A stretch of DNA of 64,000 nucleotides, taken from Paludisphaera rhizosphaerae. GTDB lineage: Bacteria; Planctomycetota; Planctomycetia; Isosphaerales; Isosphaeraceae. A program made the translations under genes and the position numbers. Below the pieces are notes generated by a model. It saw nothing but the letters and a program-made list of their open reading frames with translations. It was not told the origin of the DNA and did not search any database. Below, in pieces: positions 8,804 to 17,405 of the stretch. The DNA lies in assembly GCF_011065895.1 (NCBI RefSeq), contig NZ_JAALCR010000012.1, positions 1 through 64,000 on the forward strand, written 5' to 3'. Within the stretch, counting starts at the first letter, position 1, and each line of letters begins with the position of its first letter.

Positions 8804-8888
8804 AGGACACAGTTGAATCGGACGGTCGCGGGCGGACGTCGAGCGGGTCGACGCTGCTGAGGGCTCCCTGGAATCGGCGGGGGCGCGG

Positions 8889-10274
8889 ATGGGCGTGATA
8901 TCGACGGCGGGGATCGGGGCGTCGTTCCGGCTTTTGGCCGCGGCGTCGACGGTGGCCGCGGGGTCCTGGTGGGCCCTCGCGGGGGTGGGGCGTTCGTCGT
9001 CCTTGGTCTCGGTCGAGACGACGATCGTGCAGCGGATGCCGCTGGAAACCCGGCTGGTGGTGGGGGGCGACCTGCTGTCGGTCAAGGAGACGGCGCTGAA
9101 GTGCGAGGTCGAGGACGTCGCCGACGTGGGGGGCGTCGCCGTCGTGAGCCTCATCGAGAACGGGGCCCGGGTGAAAAAGGGGGACGAACTCTGCCGGCTG
9201 GACTCCTCGGCGCATGAGGAGAAGGCCCGGAAGGCGGAGATCGCCGTGAACGAGGCGCAGGCGGCTCGCGACCAGGCCCTGGCGGCGCTGGAGGTCGCGA
9301 AGGTCGCCCTGATCCAGTACGAGCAAGGAGAGACCCGGACGGAGACCAGCGACTACGAACGTCGGATCGCGCTGGGGAAGTCAGACCTCGCCCTGCTCGC
9401 CAAGCGGCTGGACTGGACCGAGGAGATGGTCGCCAAGGGTTATACCTCATCGGGCCAACTCCTGAGCGAGCGTCAGGAGTTGGAGAAGGCGAAGCACGAA
9501 TTGACGAAGGCGGAGGGTGAGTACAAGCTTTTCCGCGAGTTCAAAGCGCCCAAGGAGATCGTTTCGCTCCGAAGCAAGGTCGCCTCCGCGGAGCACGCAT
9601 ACCGGCTTGAAGAGGAGAAGCTGGCGATCCAGAAGCAGCGGTTGGAGCATCTTCGGCGACAGGTCGCAAACTGCGTCATCCGCGCGCCACAAGACGGCGT
9701 GGCCGTCCACGACTGGCGGTCCAAGTGGTTTCCCATCCGCCCCGGCGCACTCGTCTACGAGGGCCAGGACCTGCTCAAGATCCCCGACCTCTCGCGGATG
9801 GAGGTCGAGGTCGCGATCCATGAGACGGTCGGCGCCCGGGTGAAGGCCGGCATGCCGGCGGTGGTGAGCATCGACGCGATCCCCGGCCGGACCTTCTCCG
9901 CCCGAGTCGCCTCCATCCTCCCCATGCCTGTCGCCGACTGGAAGGCGTGGGACGAGCGCATGCGCCAGTACATCGCCCGCGTCCGAATGGACGACACGCC
10001 CCCCGGGCTGCTTCCCCTGATGTCCGCCCGCGTGGAGATCGACACTGGCAAGCTTCCCGACGCCCTCGCCATTCCCGTCCATGCGATGTCGCATATCGCC
10101 GAGGAATCCGCCTGCTACGTCGCCTCGCCCCAAGGCCTGTCGCGGCGAGCCATCAAGACGGGACGATCAACGCCCGACTATATCGAGATCGTCTCCGGGC
10201 TGGAGGAGGGCGAGCAAGTCGCCGTCGACTTCGCCGAAGCCGAGGCGGTCGCGAACCGGTCGACGAAGCGATAG
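8889..10274 (+). CDS. HlyD-type membrane fusion/periplasmic adaptor protein
   Basis: 461 residues. A single N-terminal hydrophobic segment (residues 9-30) anchors the protein. There follow a lipoyl/barrel-sandwich half, a long charged coiled-coil hairpin (about residues 105-260, rich in EKA/KHELTKAEGEY), the second lipoyl half (NCVIRAPQDGVAV), and beta-barrel domains. This is the order seen in RND and ABC adaptors that bridge inner-membrane transporters to an outer-membrane channel. No transporter or TolC-like gene is adjacent, so it is an orphan here. Expression may be under the dyads about 90 bases upstream. Confidence 0.87.
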   Translation: MGVISTAGIGASFRLLAAASTVAAGSWWALAGVGRSSSLVSVETTIVQRMPLETRLVVGGDLLSVKETALKCEVEDVADVGGVAVVSLIENGARVKKGDELCRLDSSAHEEKARKAEIAVNEAQAARDQALAALEVAKVALIQYEQGETRTETSDYERRIALGKSDLALLAKRLDWTEEMVAKGYTSSGQLLSERQELEKAKHELTKAEGEYKLFREFKAPKEIVSLRSKVASAEHAYRLEEEKLAIQKQRLEHLRRQVANCVIRAPQDGVAVHDWRSKWFPIRPGALVYEGQDLLKIPDLSRMEVEVAIHETVGARVKAGMPAVVSIDAIPGRTFSARVASILPMPVADWKAWDERMRQYIARVRMDDTPPGLLPLMSARVEIDTGKLPDALAIPVHAMSHIAEESACYVASPQGLSRRAIKTGRSTPDYIEIVSGLEEGEQVAVDFAEAEAVANRSTKR

Positions 10275-10435
10275 AACCTCGGCCGACGCTGCCTCGACGC
10301 GCTCATCTCTCCCGGAAGTCTCAGGCGGCCCAGGCCCTCCTGGAGAAACCCGCTCGCACCGGGTTACAATCTTATTCCTTTCCGCACGAATCCTCTCCGT
10401 GGCTAAGAACAACAAAAGCCTCGTGGAGTCGATTG

Positions 10436-10741
10436 ATGAGCATCGGTGCGGTCGTGGCCGCCGCCAGGCGGAAGGAACGAATCCTGGTCGAGCGCCTGCG
10501 GGAAGCCAGGGCGGTGGATGCCGCATCGGCGGTTTCTCTTCCCGACCAGAATTGGATGGGCGGCCGGGTGATGCGCCGCCTGCTGAAGGCCGGGGCGTTG
10601 CGCGAGGCCGGCACCGGGTATTTCCTGGATGAAGGCGAGTACGCCGCCTACCGCTCGCGCCGGAAGAGGAAGACCGCCTTCATCATGGCGCCGCTGACGA
10701 TCGTCGCCCTCCTGGTCATCTGGTGGGCCAGCACGCGGTAA
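10436..10741 (+). CDS. Small single-pass membrane protein
   Basis: 101 residues from the ATG at 10436. The cytoplasmic part resembles a small winged helix (VMRRLLKAGALREAGTGYFL, then DEGEYAAYRSRRKRK). It is followed by one C-terminal transmembrane helix (TAFIMAPLTIVALLVIWWAS) with a strongly positive stop-transfer-like run before it. No family was recognised. It lies 22 bases before another membrane protein, so the two are probably co-transcribed. Longer in-frame extensions upstream overlap the adaptor gene in another frame and are unlikely. Confidence 0.6.
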   Translation: MSIGAVVAAARRKERILVERLREARAVDAASAVSLPDQNWMGGRVMRRLLKAGALREAGTGYFLDEGEYAAYRSRRKRKTAFIMAPLTIVALLVIWWASTR

Positions 10742-10763
10742 GAACCCGAGCCGAGGCGCGGCG

Positions 10764-11294
10764 ATGGAAGGCATGAACTTCGGTGCGATATGGCTCGGCG
10801 CTCTCGGCGTGATCGTCGCCGGAGCATCGGTTCTCGCCGCCCTCGTCTTCGCTGCGGCCGGGAGAACAGGGCAGGCGAGGTTGATCCTGGCCGCCGGCCT
10901 GTTCGCCTCGGCTTCGCTCGAGGCGCTCGCCCTACTCTCGTTCCTTCCCCACGCCGGACAGAGCGCCTCCCAGGGGGTCGGTATGGTCTTCACCATGACG
11001 GCCGCCGCCCTTTTGCTGGCGGGCTTCGGCCAGTTTCGCGCCGCAATCGCGTTCCCCGGCCGTTACTTCACTTCACTAGCCCTATCCCTGGCGGCCGTGG
11101 GAATGCTCCCCCTGGCGATCCCCATCGACGCCCTTCTGGGCCCACATGCCGTCTCGCGGCTGGACCTCGACGGGCGTTGGGTCTTCATGGTGCTGATCCT
11201 CAGCATCGGGCTCGGTGTGGGCAGTTGCATCATCTCGCTGCCGCCCCCGGAGCCCGAGGGCAAAATAGAGAAGCCCGACAGGTCCCTCGAGTAA
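10764..11294 (+). CDS. Polytopic membrane protein of unknown function
   Basis: 176 residues with four predicted transmembrane helices (about 8-32, 38-62, 73-95 and 102-122) and a fifth at 140-160, ending in a short charged tail with PPPEPEG. No family was recognised and no catalytic motif is visible. It follows the small single-pass protein by 22 bases. The start is the ATG at 10764; ATG 10773 is also possible. Confidence 0.6.
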   Translation: MEGMNFGAIWLGALGVIVAGASVLAALVFAAAGRTGQARLILAAGLFASASLEALALLSFLPHAGQSASQGVGMVFTMTAAALLLAGFGQFRAAIAFPGRYFTSLALSLAAVGMLPLAIPIDALLGPHAVSRLDLDGRWVFMVLILSIGLGVGSCIISLPPPEPEGKIEKPDRSLE

Positions 11295-11842
11295 ACGCGG
11301 CGAGAGACATGGGCCCCGGCCGCGATCCATCCCAGGCGGCCACGGCCTGACCCTGGCCAGTCCCCGGGTACAGGCTTTCGGGAATCCTGCGCCGCTCGGA
11401 CTGGGACGAGGGCGAGTGGAGCGGCGGACTCGTCGGCCGAGGAGGCTGGCGGGCGCATTTTCGTTTTCTTAAGAACGCGAGCGCCAAATTTGTTGTCCGA
11501 ACGTCGCCACGTTGTAAAGTAGCTATCAATGGCAGAAAGAATCCCGACGAGATGCTTCTCGTCCTGGCCGCGTTAGGGCCTCCGATCGTCGAGTCCTCGT
11601 CGGCCCGAGCCTCGCCAGACGCCCGGACCGATCGATCGACCTTCAGCCGGACGTGGAGCCATGGAACGCCAGGAAAGGCTTCGGCGAACGGCCGGTCGCA
11701 ACGTCGCGACCCCGACGGTCGTCCTCACGACCGCCCGATCCCGAAGGGCTGGGAAGCCGACTTCAATCCACGAGCGTGGATCTGCCGCCCGATCACCATC
11801 CGAGTCCGACACCGAGCCACGACGATGAGGAGTTCGCCGAAG
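11295..11842. other. Intergenic region without a supported gene
   Basis: About 550 bases. Frames here are arginine/proline-rich shadows, and the frame leading into the DUF4142 gene extends back to 11552 but lacks a credible start. A short AT-rich run at 11460-11490 and 11510-11530 (GTTGTAAAGTAGC) may hold the promoter of the downstream gene. No hairpin or repeat stood out. Confidence 0.4.
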
Positions 11843-13000
11843 ATGAAGATGCGTCGCCGCCCGCTGGAATGTGATTCTCTCGAGACGAGGACCATGCTGT
11901 CCGTCGCATCGGGACACCCCGGGGCCTTGCACCACGCGCACGCCATGACAGCCCGGGCGGCGCGAACCGCGACGCCGGCCGCCCAGACGATGAACATGAA
12001 CTCGGACGCGATGAGTCCGAATGCGGCCCCGACGGACATGACCCAGGTCACGGGCGGCGGGCTCGTCAACGTTCCGGCCGCTCCCGTCTACTCCGACGTC
12101 ACGGCCCTGCAGAGCGCCGCCAGCGCCAACAACCTGGTCGTCTTCCTGAGCCAGTTTGAGGCCCTCGCGGGGTCCAACGCGTCGACCCAGCAGTTGGCGC
12201 TCTCGATCCTCAATGACTCCCGCAACGTCGACATGGCGATGGACAACTTCGCAGGCGGGATCGCGGTGACGCTCCCCGGCAACGTCGTGGGCAACGACGC
12301 GGTCCTCGCCCAGCAGATGATCGCCGCCCAGAAGGTGGGGAACGTCGACCAGGCCTACTCCAGCCTGATCGTCCAGGCCGAGGCGAGTCTGGTCAATCAG
12401 GTCTCCCAACTGGCGACGAGCGCCCAGGACGCGTCGATCCGCGCCTTCGCCGCGGGCATCCTCCCGACGGTGCAGGCGGACCTGGCTGCCGCGCAGGGGA
12501 CGGGGACGCTCGCCCCGGTCGGCAGCACGCCGTACAGCAGCACGCTCGACGCGTCCGACCTCAACACGCTCTCGACGTACTACGCGATCAACGTCATGGA
12601 GGTCTTCCTCGCCCAGATCACCCTGCTCGTCACGAAGCCCAGCTCGATCGCGCTCTATTCGGCCAAGCTGATCGGCGACCATGAGCAGGGTGCGGTGGTC
12701 CTCGGCGACTACGCCGCCAGCACGGGGACCTACCTCCCCGCCGCGATCCCGGCCGGTAACGCATCGATGGCGGACGCCGTCGTGGCCGCGACCCGCACCA
12801 TCCGCCCCAGGAGCACAGCCCGCTACAACCAGGTCTATCTCAATCAGATGATCATGGGGCACACCGACGCCTTCAAGTTCACCTCGCAGGTCATCGGCAC
12901 GTCGCAGAACCCCACGTTGAAGCAGTTCGCCCTCAACGTCCAGCCGACCATCTACATGCACCTGATCTCCGCCAAAACTCTCCGGCGCGTCTCCAACTGA
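11843..13000 (+). CDS. Exported protein with two DUF4142-like domains
   Basis: 385 residues from ATG 11843, which has GAGGAG 10 bases upstream. The N-terminus MKMRRRPLECDSLETRTMLS fits the planctomycete LEPR-XLL-type motif (LExLExRxLLS) that precedes many very large surface proteins. Two related ferritin-like helical blocks follow (about 75-215 and 235-380). Each runs from a FLSQFEALAG/FLAQITLLV helix to a closing motif of the form FAxxxxPTxxxHLxxA; the first copy is degenerate (FAAGILPTVQADLAAA) and the second has PTIYMHLISA. DUF4142 domains are four-helix bundles of unknown role, often exported. Its duplication within one chain is notable. Confidence 0.75.
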   Translation: MKMRRRPLECDSLETRTMLSVASGHPGALHHAHAMTARAARTATPAAQTMNMNSDAMSPNAAPTDMTQVTGGGLVNVPAAPVYSDVTALQSAASANNLVVFLSQFEALAGSNASTQQLALSILNDSRNVDMAMDNFAGGIAVTLPGNVVGNDAVLAQQMIAAQKVGNVDQAYSSLIVQAEASLVNQVSQLATSAQDASIRAFAAGILPTVQADLAAAQGTGTLAPVGSTPYSSTLDASDLNTLSTYYAINVMEVFLAQITLLVTKPSSIALYSAKLIGDHEQGAVVLGDYAASTGTYLPAAIPAGNASMADAVVAATRTIRPRSTARYNQVYLNQMIMGHTDAFKFTSQVIGTSQNPTLKQFALNVQPTIYMHLISAKTLRRVSN

Positions 13001-13050
13001 GGCAGGACTCATACCGCCGACGCCGCCTCGCGGACGACGGACGACAACAT

Positions 13051-13098
13051 CGGGAACCCCGGAACCCTCGACGCACGTCCTGGGTTCCGGGGTTCCCG
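13051..13098 (+). terminator. Strong stem-loop after the DUF4142 gene
   Basis: A perfect 17-base stem, CGGGAACCCCGGAACCC (13051-13067) against GGGTTCCGGGGTTCCCG (13082-13098), with a 14-base loop, 50 bases after the stop codon. There is no clear U-run, so it is either a tail-less terminator or a 3'-end stabilising structure. Confidence 0.6.
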
Positions 13099-13130
13099 GC
13101 GTTTCGAACGGATCGTAAGCCCGGTGGGTC

Positions 13131-13252
13131 GTCGTTCAAATCGGCCGGGGCGACGGCTTCGTCTCGCCCAGGATCGATCGAATGCGGTCACGCCGCCGCG
13201 AGGCAGCGGGACCTCGTCGGCGCCGTTGCGATGCAGGATCGTCCGCGCAAAG
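13131..13252 (-). pseudogene. Internally deleted remnant of a monoheme-protein gene
   Basis: This segment matches three separated pieces of the intact gene at 14948-16207, in the same order and strand. 13131-13187 aligns with the C-terminal end (about 14945-14998); 13182-13222 aligns with about 15239-15280 (ATGCGGTCACGCCGCC shared); and 13221-13252 aligns with about 15350-15380 (CCGTTGCGATGCAGGA shared). On the minus strand it still reads LHRNG joined directly to ADEVPLP, GGVTA, whereas the intact gene has 26 residues between them. It is a decayed duplicate or recombination scar with two internal deletions, not a working gene. Confidence 0.75.
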
Positions 13253-13636
13253 CCCTTCACGCAGCCGCGGCGATCGCAACTGCCTCCTGAACCTGCCTGT
13301 CTTTCCCCTCCGGATTCCGGCCGCCTCCTGCTGGCGATCCTCCCATCATGTCGACGCGGCCGAGCGTCCACAGCAGGCGAGGCCTTCGAACCACGAACGA
13401 GGCTCCCTGTCATCGTCCTCGACTCCGAAAGTCGACGCGAACGTCTCGCGAACGCGCCTTCGCAGCGCGTCCCGTCCCGAAGCGGCCGCATTTCGGTACT
13501 GGCAGTAGAACTCGCACGACGCATTCACCAAGATGCGTTCACTCACTGACACAACGATCCGACTGCGTCTCACACACCGACGAGCGCGGTAGGCGCCGCC
13601 TGCGGGAGCCTTGCCGATTCAATTTCATATTTACTT
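13253..13636. other. Intergenic region, no supported gene
   Basis: About 380 bases following the gene remnant. The frames in it are serine/arginine-rich shadows without ribosome sites. It may be further decayed sequence from the same duplication, but I could not align it to the intact copy. The last 40 bases before the acyltransferase are AT-richer and may contain its promoter. Confidence 0.4.
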
Positions 13637-14866
13637 GTGATCACCACTCTAATGCCATTATCAAGCACGCTTGAAAAAAGAGCCGCTGTCGCGTCCCTGA
13701 GGTCCGCGCCGGTCAAGAAGACGCGATACGTCGCGGCCCTCGACGGCCTTCGAGCGTTGGCGGTGGGGTCGGTGATGTTCGCCCATGCGGGGTACCCCCT
13801 GATTCGCGAACTGGGGTGGCTGGGCGTGGATCTCTTTTTCGTGCTCAGCGGGTTTCTGATCACGTCGCTGTTGATCGAGGAAAGACGGGCGACCGGCGGG
13901 ATCGACCTGGCCCGGTTCTGGGGGCGTCGGCTGCTGCGGCTGATGCCGACCTACTGGCTTTATATCCTCGGCCTGTCGCTCCTGATGGCCTTCGGCGGAG
14001 GATGGACGCGCGAAGTCGGCGGATGGACCCCGGGCGCTTACTTGCGGTCGCTCTGGTTCTACTACTCGAACTACGCCCCCTTGGGCGTGTGGGAATACCA
14101 ACCGCTAGGGGTCCACCTTTGGTCGTTGGCGGTGGAGGAGCAGTTCTACGTCCTCTGGCCCATTTTCATGACGTTCATCCCAGGCGGTGCGGCAGCCACG
14201 ACCGCCGCCTGGTTGATCTTCGGAGCCATGGTGAGCCGTAATCTCTTCCTGTCGCCGTTTCCGGAGTACTCACTGGACACCCGCGGCGTCTCGATCGTGC
14301 TCGGCTGCGCTGTCGCACTCAGCCTCGCCCACTGGCCGAGGTTGGGTGCACGGCTCCGACGCCGCGGCGTCGTGGAAGGGGCCGCGCTCGGGTGCTTCGC
14401 GCTGGGGGTCATTGTCAGCGGAGCGAAGGCGAACCACCTCTTCGGCATGGGAGGCGTGTTCCGGCTCTTCCTGCCGATCTTCTCGGTGGGTTTCGCCGTC
14501 CTGGCGGCCTCAATCTGGGAGGGTGCGACGGGCCCCGTAGTCCGGTTCCTTTCCTGGCCGCCTCTGGTCTACCTGGGACGAATCTCCTACGGGATCTACC
14601 TCTACCACCTCCTCGCCTTGCACCTGATGGCGCACATTCCACGGGAATTCCACGCGTCGCATCCGTACCTGAGCGACTTCGTCGGCTTCCTCGTCTTCAC
14701 GACGACGACGCTCGCCCTGGCGGTTCTCAGTTACCGACTGATCGAGACGAGGTTCCTGCGTCTCAAGGCTCACCTGAAGCCGCGGACCGTCGACAGGGGC
14801 GAGGATTTCCATCCCCCCAGGCCTCAAGGCGGGTTCCTGAGCGAAGGCCGACTGGTCCAGGGATAA
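13637..14866 (+). CDS. Acyltransferase family 3 (OafA/YrhL-like) membrane protein
   Basis: 409 residues with about ten transmembrane helices. It opens with the family signature ALDGLRALAVGSVMFAHAG (the catalytic-type His in the first helix region), then FFVLSGFLIT and the RFWGRRLLRLMPTYW motif, and has WSLAVEEQFYVLWP in the middle. These proteins transfer acetyl or acyl groups to sugars of LPS, O-antigen, exopolysaccharide or peptidoglycan at the cytoplasmic membrane. The C-terminus ends about residue 395 without an SGNH domain. Start candidates are GTG 13637 and ATG 13652. Confidence 0.9.
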   Translation: MITTLMPLSSTLEKRAAVASLRSAPVKKTRYVAALDGLRALAVGSVMFAHAGYPLIRELGWLGVDLFFVLSGFLITSLLIEERRATGGIDLARFWGRRLLRLMPTYWLYILGLSLLMAFGGGWTREVGGWTPGAYLRSLWFYYSNYAPLGVWEYQPLGVHLWSLAVEEQFYVLWPIFMTFIPGGAAATTAAWLIFGAMVSRNLFLSPFPEYSLDTRGVSIVLGCAVALSLAHWPRLGARLRRRGVVEGAALGCFALGVIVSGAKANHLFGMGGVFRLFLPIFSVGFAVLAASIWEGATGPVVRFLSWPPLVYLGRISYGIYLYHLLALHLMAHIPREFHASHPYLSDFVGFLVFTTTTLALAVLSYRLIETRFLRLKAHLKPRTVDRGEDFHPPRPQGGFLSEGRLVQG

Positions 14867-14947
14867 GCCCGCTTGAGGTTCCGTTCGCGCGCAGTGGCCT
14901 TCGCCAGCCAGGGAGACGAAGGAAAGGGACGCTCGGACGCCGATCGT

Positions 14948-16207
14948 TCAATCGGTCCGGAGCGACAGCTTCGTCTCGGCCAGGATGGATCGGATGGCCG
15001 CTTTCTCGTCGTCCGGGAGGTAGGCGTAGTCAGGCGCGGGGGATTTCGAATCGAGGGCCCGGGCCAGCTCGCGGTCCACGGCGCGGCGGAGCGGGGGGGG
15101 AAGCCCCTCGAAGGCCGCCGACTCGATCATGTACGAGCAACGATGGGTCAGGAGCCGGGTTTTCAGGTCGAGATCGCGGAGCGACCGGCCGTCGGACGTG
15201 GGCCGGCGGCGGGCCAGGAAGTCGGCCCGAAAGTCGTCGGATGCGGTCACGCCGCCGGGAGGCAACGGGACCTCATCGGCGAAGAGGATGTAACGGACCA
15301 GATCGCGGGCCAGGGTGTCGAGTTGGGGGGCGACCGCCGCCTCGTCGCCGCCGTTGCGATGCAGGAGCGTCCGCGCGCGGTACGTGGCCGAGACGGCGCG
15401 GTTGATGAAGCCGACCTGATGCTCGTGGAGAAGCTGCGGCAGGAGCCCGCTGGTCGAGACCGGATAGCGGCCGAAGTCAAACAGCTCGCCCGGCTGCATG
15501 GGAAGCTCTTGCGCCCGCCCATCCTTCCAGTCGATGAGCATGTTCCCCTGATGGGTGAACTCGGGGGCGTCGGTCACGAGCCAGCCGCCGAACCTCTGGT
15601 CGAGCGGCACGCCGTGGCCGCTGAGCCCGCGCCGGAAGGCCCGCTCGCCGCCTCCCGAGAGCCCGGGGATGACCGACTCGATCACGAGCTGCGGGACCTC
15701 GCCCATCTCGGGGGTGCCGTGGCAGGTCAGGCAGTTCTCGCTCCGCCGCGACCGTGGCACCTTCCCGGCTTCGAGGCGGTTGAAGATGTAGAACATCGGC
15801 CCTCGCGTCGGGTCGATCGAGATCACCTCGATCTGCCCGCGCGGCACGTAGCCGACGTAGGTGTCGTCGTTGAAGTAGAGGGCCCGCGGCCGTCTCGGCG
15901 AGATGATCGTCTTCTGGAAGCTCGTGGCCGAGGTCACGATCATCTGCGAGGAGACCGGCACGTCGAGCGTGCGGAGGACGCTCCGGAGCAGGGCCCGCTC
16001 GTCGCCCGCGTCGAGCTTGACCCGACCGGCGTCGAGGTCGGCCTTGAACCGGGAGAACCGGTCGTGCGCCGGCAGCGTTTCGTATCCGTGGATCGGGTCG
16101 CGGACCCCGGACGGGTCCTCGGCGAGGGCCGACCCGGTCAATCCCAGGACGACGACCAGAATGGCCGCGATTCGCTCGGCCGCCTGTGCGCCCTTCGGTC
16201 GATCCAT
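14948..16207 (-). CDS. Exported monoheme cytochrome-like protein
   Basis: 419 residues. A signal peptide (AAILVVVLGLTGSALA) is followed by a long domain with a single c-type heme motif CLTCHGT near residue 160 (context RSRRSENCLTCHGTPEMGEV). The heme motif is embedded in a large unassigned planctomycete-type domain rather than a small cytochrome fold. It is the last gene of an operon with a sigma factor, an anti-sigma factor and a rhodanese, which points to a periplasmic redox role linked to sulfur or stress, by context only. A decayed partial copy lies at 13131-13252. Confidence 0.75.
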   Translation of the reverse strand: MDRPKGAQAAERIAAILVVVLGLTGSALAEDPSGVRDPIHGYETLPAHDRFSRFKADLDAGRVKLDAGDERALLRSVLRTLDVPVSSQMIVTSATSFQKTIISPRRPRALYFNDDTYVGYVPRGQIEVISIDPTRGPMFYIFNRLEAGKVPRSRRSENCLTCHGTPEMGEVPQLVIESVIPGLSGGGERAFRRGLSGHGVPLDQRFGGWLVTDAPEFTHQGNMLIDWKDGRAQELPMQPGELFDFGRYPVSTSGLLPQLLHEHQVGFINRAVSATYRARTLLHRNGGDEAAVAPQLDTLARDLVRYILFADEVPLPPGGVTASDDFRADFLARRRPTSDGRSLRDLDLKTRLLTHRCSYMIESAAFEGLPPPLRRAVDRELARALDSKSPAPDYAYLPDDEKAAIRSILAETKLSLRTD

Positions 16208-16297
16208 CCCGCGTCGCTCCGGGCTTGATGAAGCCGGGCGGCCTTGGCGGCCGCCCGGTCGTTCGTTCAGACTCGTTCGACCAGGCGCTGAGCCCGA

Positions 16298-16690
16298 TCA
16301 GTTGGCCTCGATCTTGGCGCCCGACTTCTTCCAGCCGACGATGCCCTTGGCGTAATGCTTGATGTTGGTGTAGCCCAGTTCCTTGGCGGCCTTGGCGGCG
16401 GCGCGGTAGGCGGTGCACTGCTCGTTGCCGCAGTAGGCGACGATCAGCGAGGACTTGTCGGCCGGCAGCTTGGCGGCCAGGTCCTTGCCCTGCTTCTCGA
16501 AGTCGATGGCCTTGGGGATGTGCCCTTCGGCGTACGACTCGGAGCCGTTGGCGTCCAGCAGCGTGACCTGCTTGGCCTCGATGGCCTTGAGCAGCTCTTC
16601 GTGGGTGATGTTCGGGAAGGTCTGGTCCTCAGCGCGGACGAGACCGACACCGGCAATCAGGGCGACGGTCAGGGCGATGGCGTGACGCAT
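16298..16690 (-). CDS. Periplasmic rhodanese-domain protein
   Basis: 130 residues. A clean signal peptide (MRHAIALTVALIAGVGLVRA) precedes a single rhodanese domain: ITHEELLKAIEAKQVTLLDA, then GHIPKAIDF, and the active-site loop VAYCGNEQC, whose first Cys is the expected persulfide-carrying residue. The start is an ATG with AGGAG. Rhodaneses transfer sulfane sulfur to thiol acceptors. Its position between the anti-sigma factor and the heme protein suggests one envelope sulfur/redox module. Confidence 0.9.
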   Translation of the reverse strand: MRHAIALTVALIAGVGLVRAEDQTFPNITHEELLKAIEAKQVTLLDANGSESYAEGHIPKAIDFEKQGKDLAAKLPADKSSLIVAYCGNEQCTAYRAAAKAAKELGYTNIKHYAKGIVGWKKSGAKIEAN

Positions 16691-16772
16691 GGGGTTCTCC
16701 TGGTTCGTTGAAGAGGTTCGATGCAGGAAAGCCGACGACGAGTCGGGTGCACGGTGCAACGCGGCGGGCGCG

Positions 16773-17405
16773 TCAGTGGACGATCTCCAGGCGGGTGGCG
16801 GCGAGGAGCGGTCGCCCGTCCTCGGCTCGCATGACCCCCTCGGCGATGACGGGGACGGGCTTTCGGCCGCATCCCTGGGTGCGGTAGAAGTCTCGGCAGA
16901 CGGCGTTGTCGCTCAGGGCGATCGTTTCGTCGTGGTCCGCCTCGTGGACGCGGACCACGGGCCGGCATTCTTCGGCCTGGTGGAGGACGCAGTGGGCGCA
17001 GACGACCTCGCCCCGGAGCGAGACCCGCTGCACGCCCGCGTCGCCGCGTCCCGGAACCGGCCCGGCTTCACGTCGCGACCAGAACGAGGCGACCCCGACC
17101 GCGGCCAGGACACACGCCGCGACTGCCGCGGCCAGCCGCAGCCGAATGCGGCGCGACGCCGGCCCGGCGGACCCGATCGACTCGCCGGCGTTGAGCCGAG
17201 ACTGCACGCCCTGCCAGAAGGCGTCGGCCGTGCGCTTCGGGTCCAGTTCGTGGGCGATCATCTCCGAGAGGGTGAGGTGCTCGCTCAGGTCGCGGAGCAG
17301 GGCGGGGTCGCGTTCAAGCTCTTTGCGCAGCTCCTCGGCCTCGGCCTCGGACGGTTCGCCGTCGAGCAGCCGGCTGAGCAGTTCGTGATACCGAGCCTCG
17401 GTCAT
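16773..17405 (-). CDS. Anti-sigma factor with Cys-rich C-terminal domain
   Basis: 210 residues. The N-terminal 70 residues (YHELLSRLLDGEPSEAEAEEL) form the helical anti-sigma-like segment common in planctomycetes, without a zinc HxxxCxxC motif. One transmembrane helix (about 90-110) is followed by an extracytoplasmic domain with six cysteines: VVCAHC, EECRPV, AVCRDF and TQGCGR. This resembles small Cys-rich DUF6370-like domains and could bind metal or sense redox state. The ATG at 17405 overlaps the sigma factor stop as ATGA, so translation is coupled; a GTG at 17411 is less likely. Confidence 0.7.
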   Translation of the reverse strand: MTEARYHELLSRLLDGEPSEAEAEELRKELERDPALLRDLSEHLTLSEMIAHELDPKRTADAFWQGVQSRLNAGESIGSAGPASRRIRLRLAAAVAACVLAAVGVASFWSRREAGPVPGRGDAGVQRVSLRGEVVCAHCVLHQAEECRPVVRVHEADHDETIALSDNAVCRDFYRTQGCGRKPVPVIAEGVMRAEDGRPLLAATRLEIVH

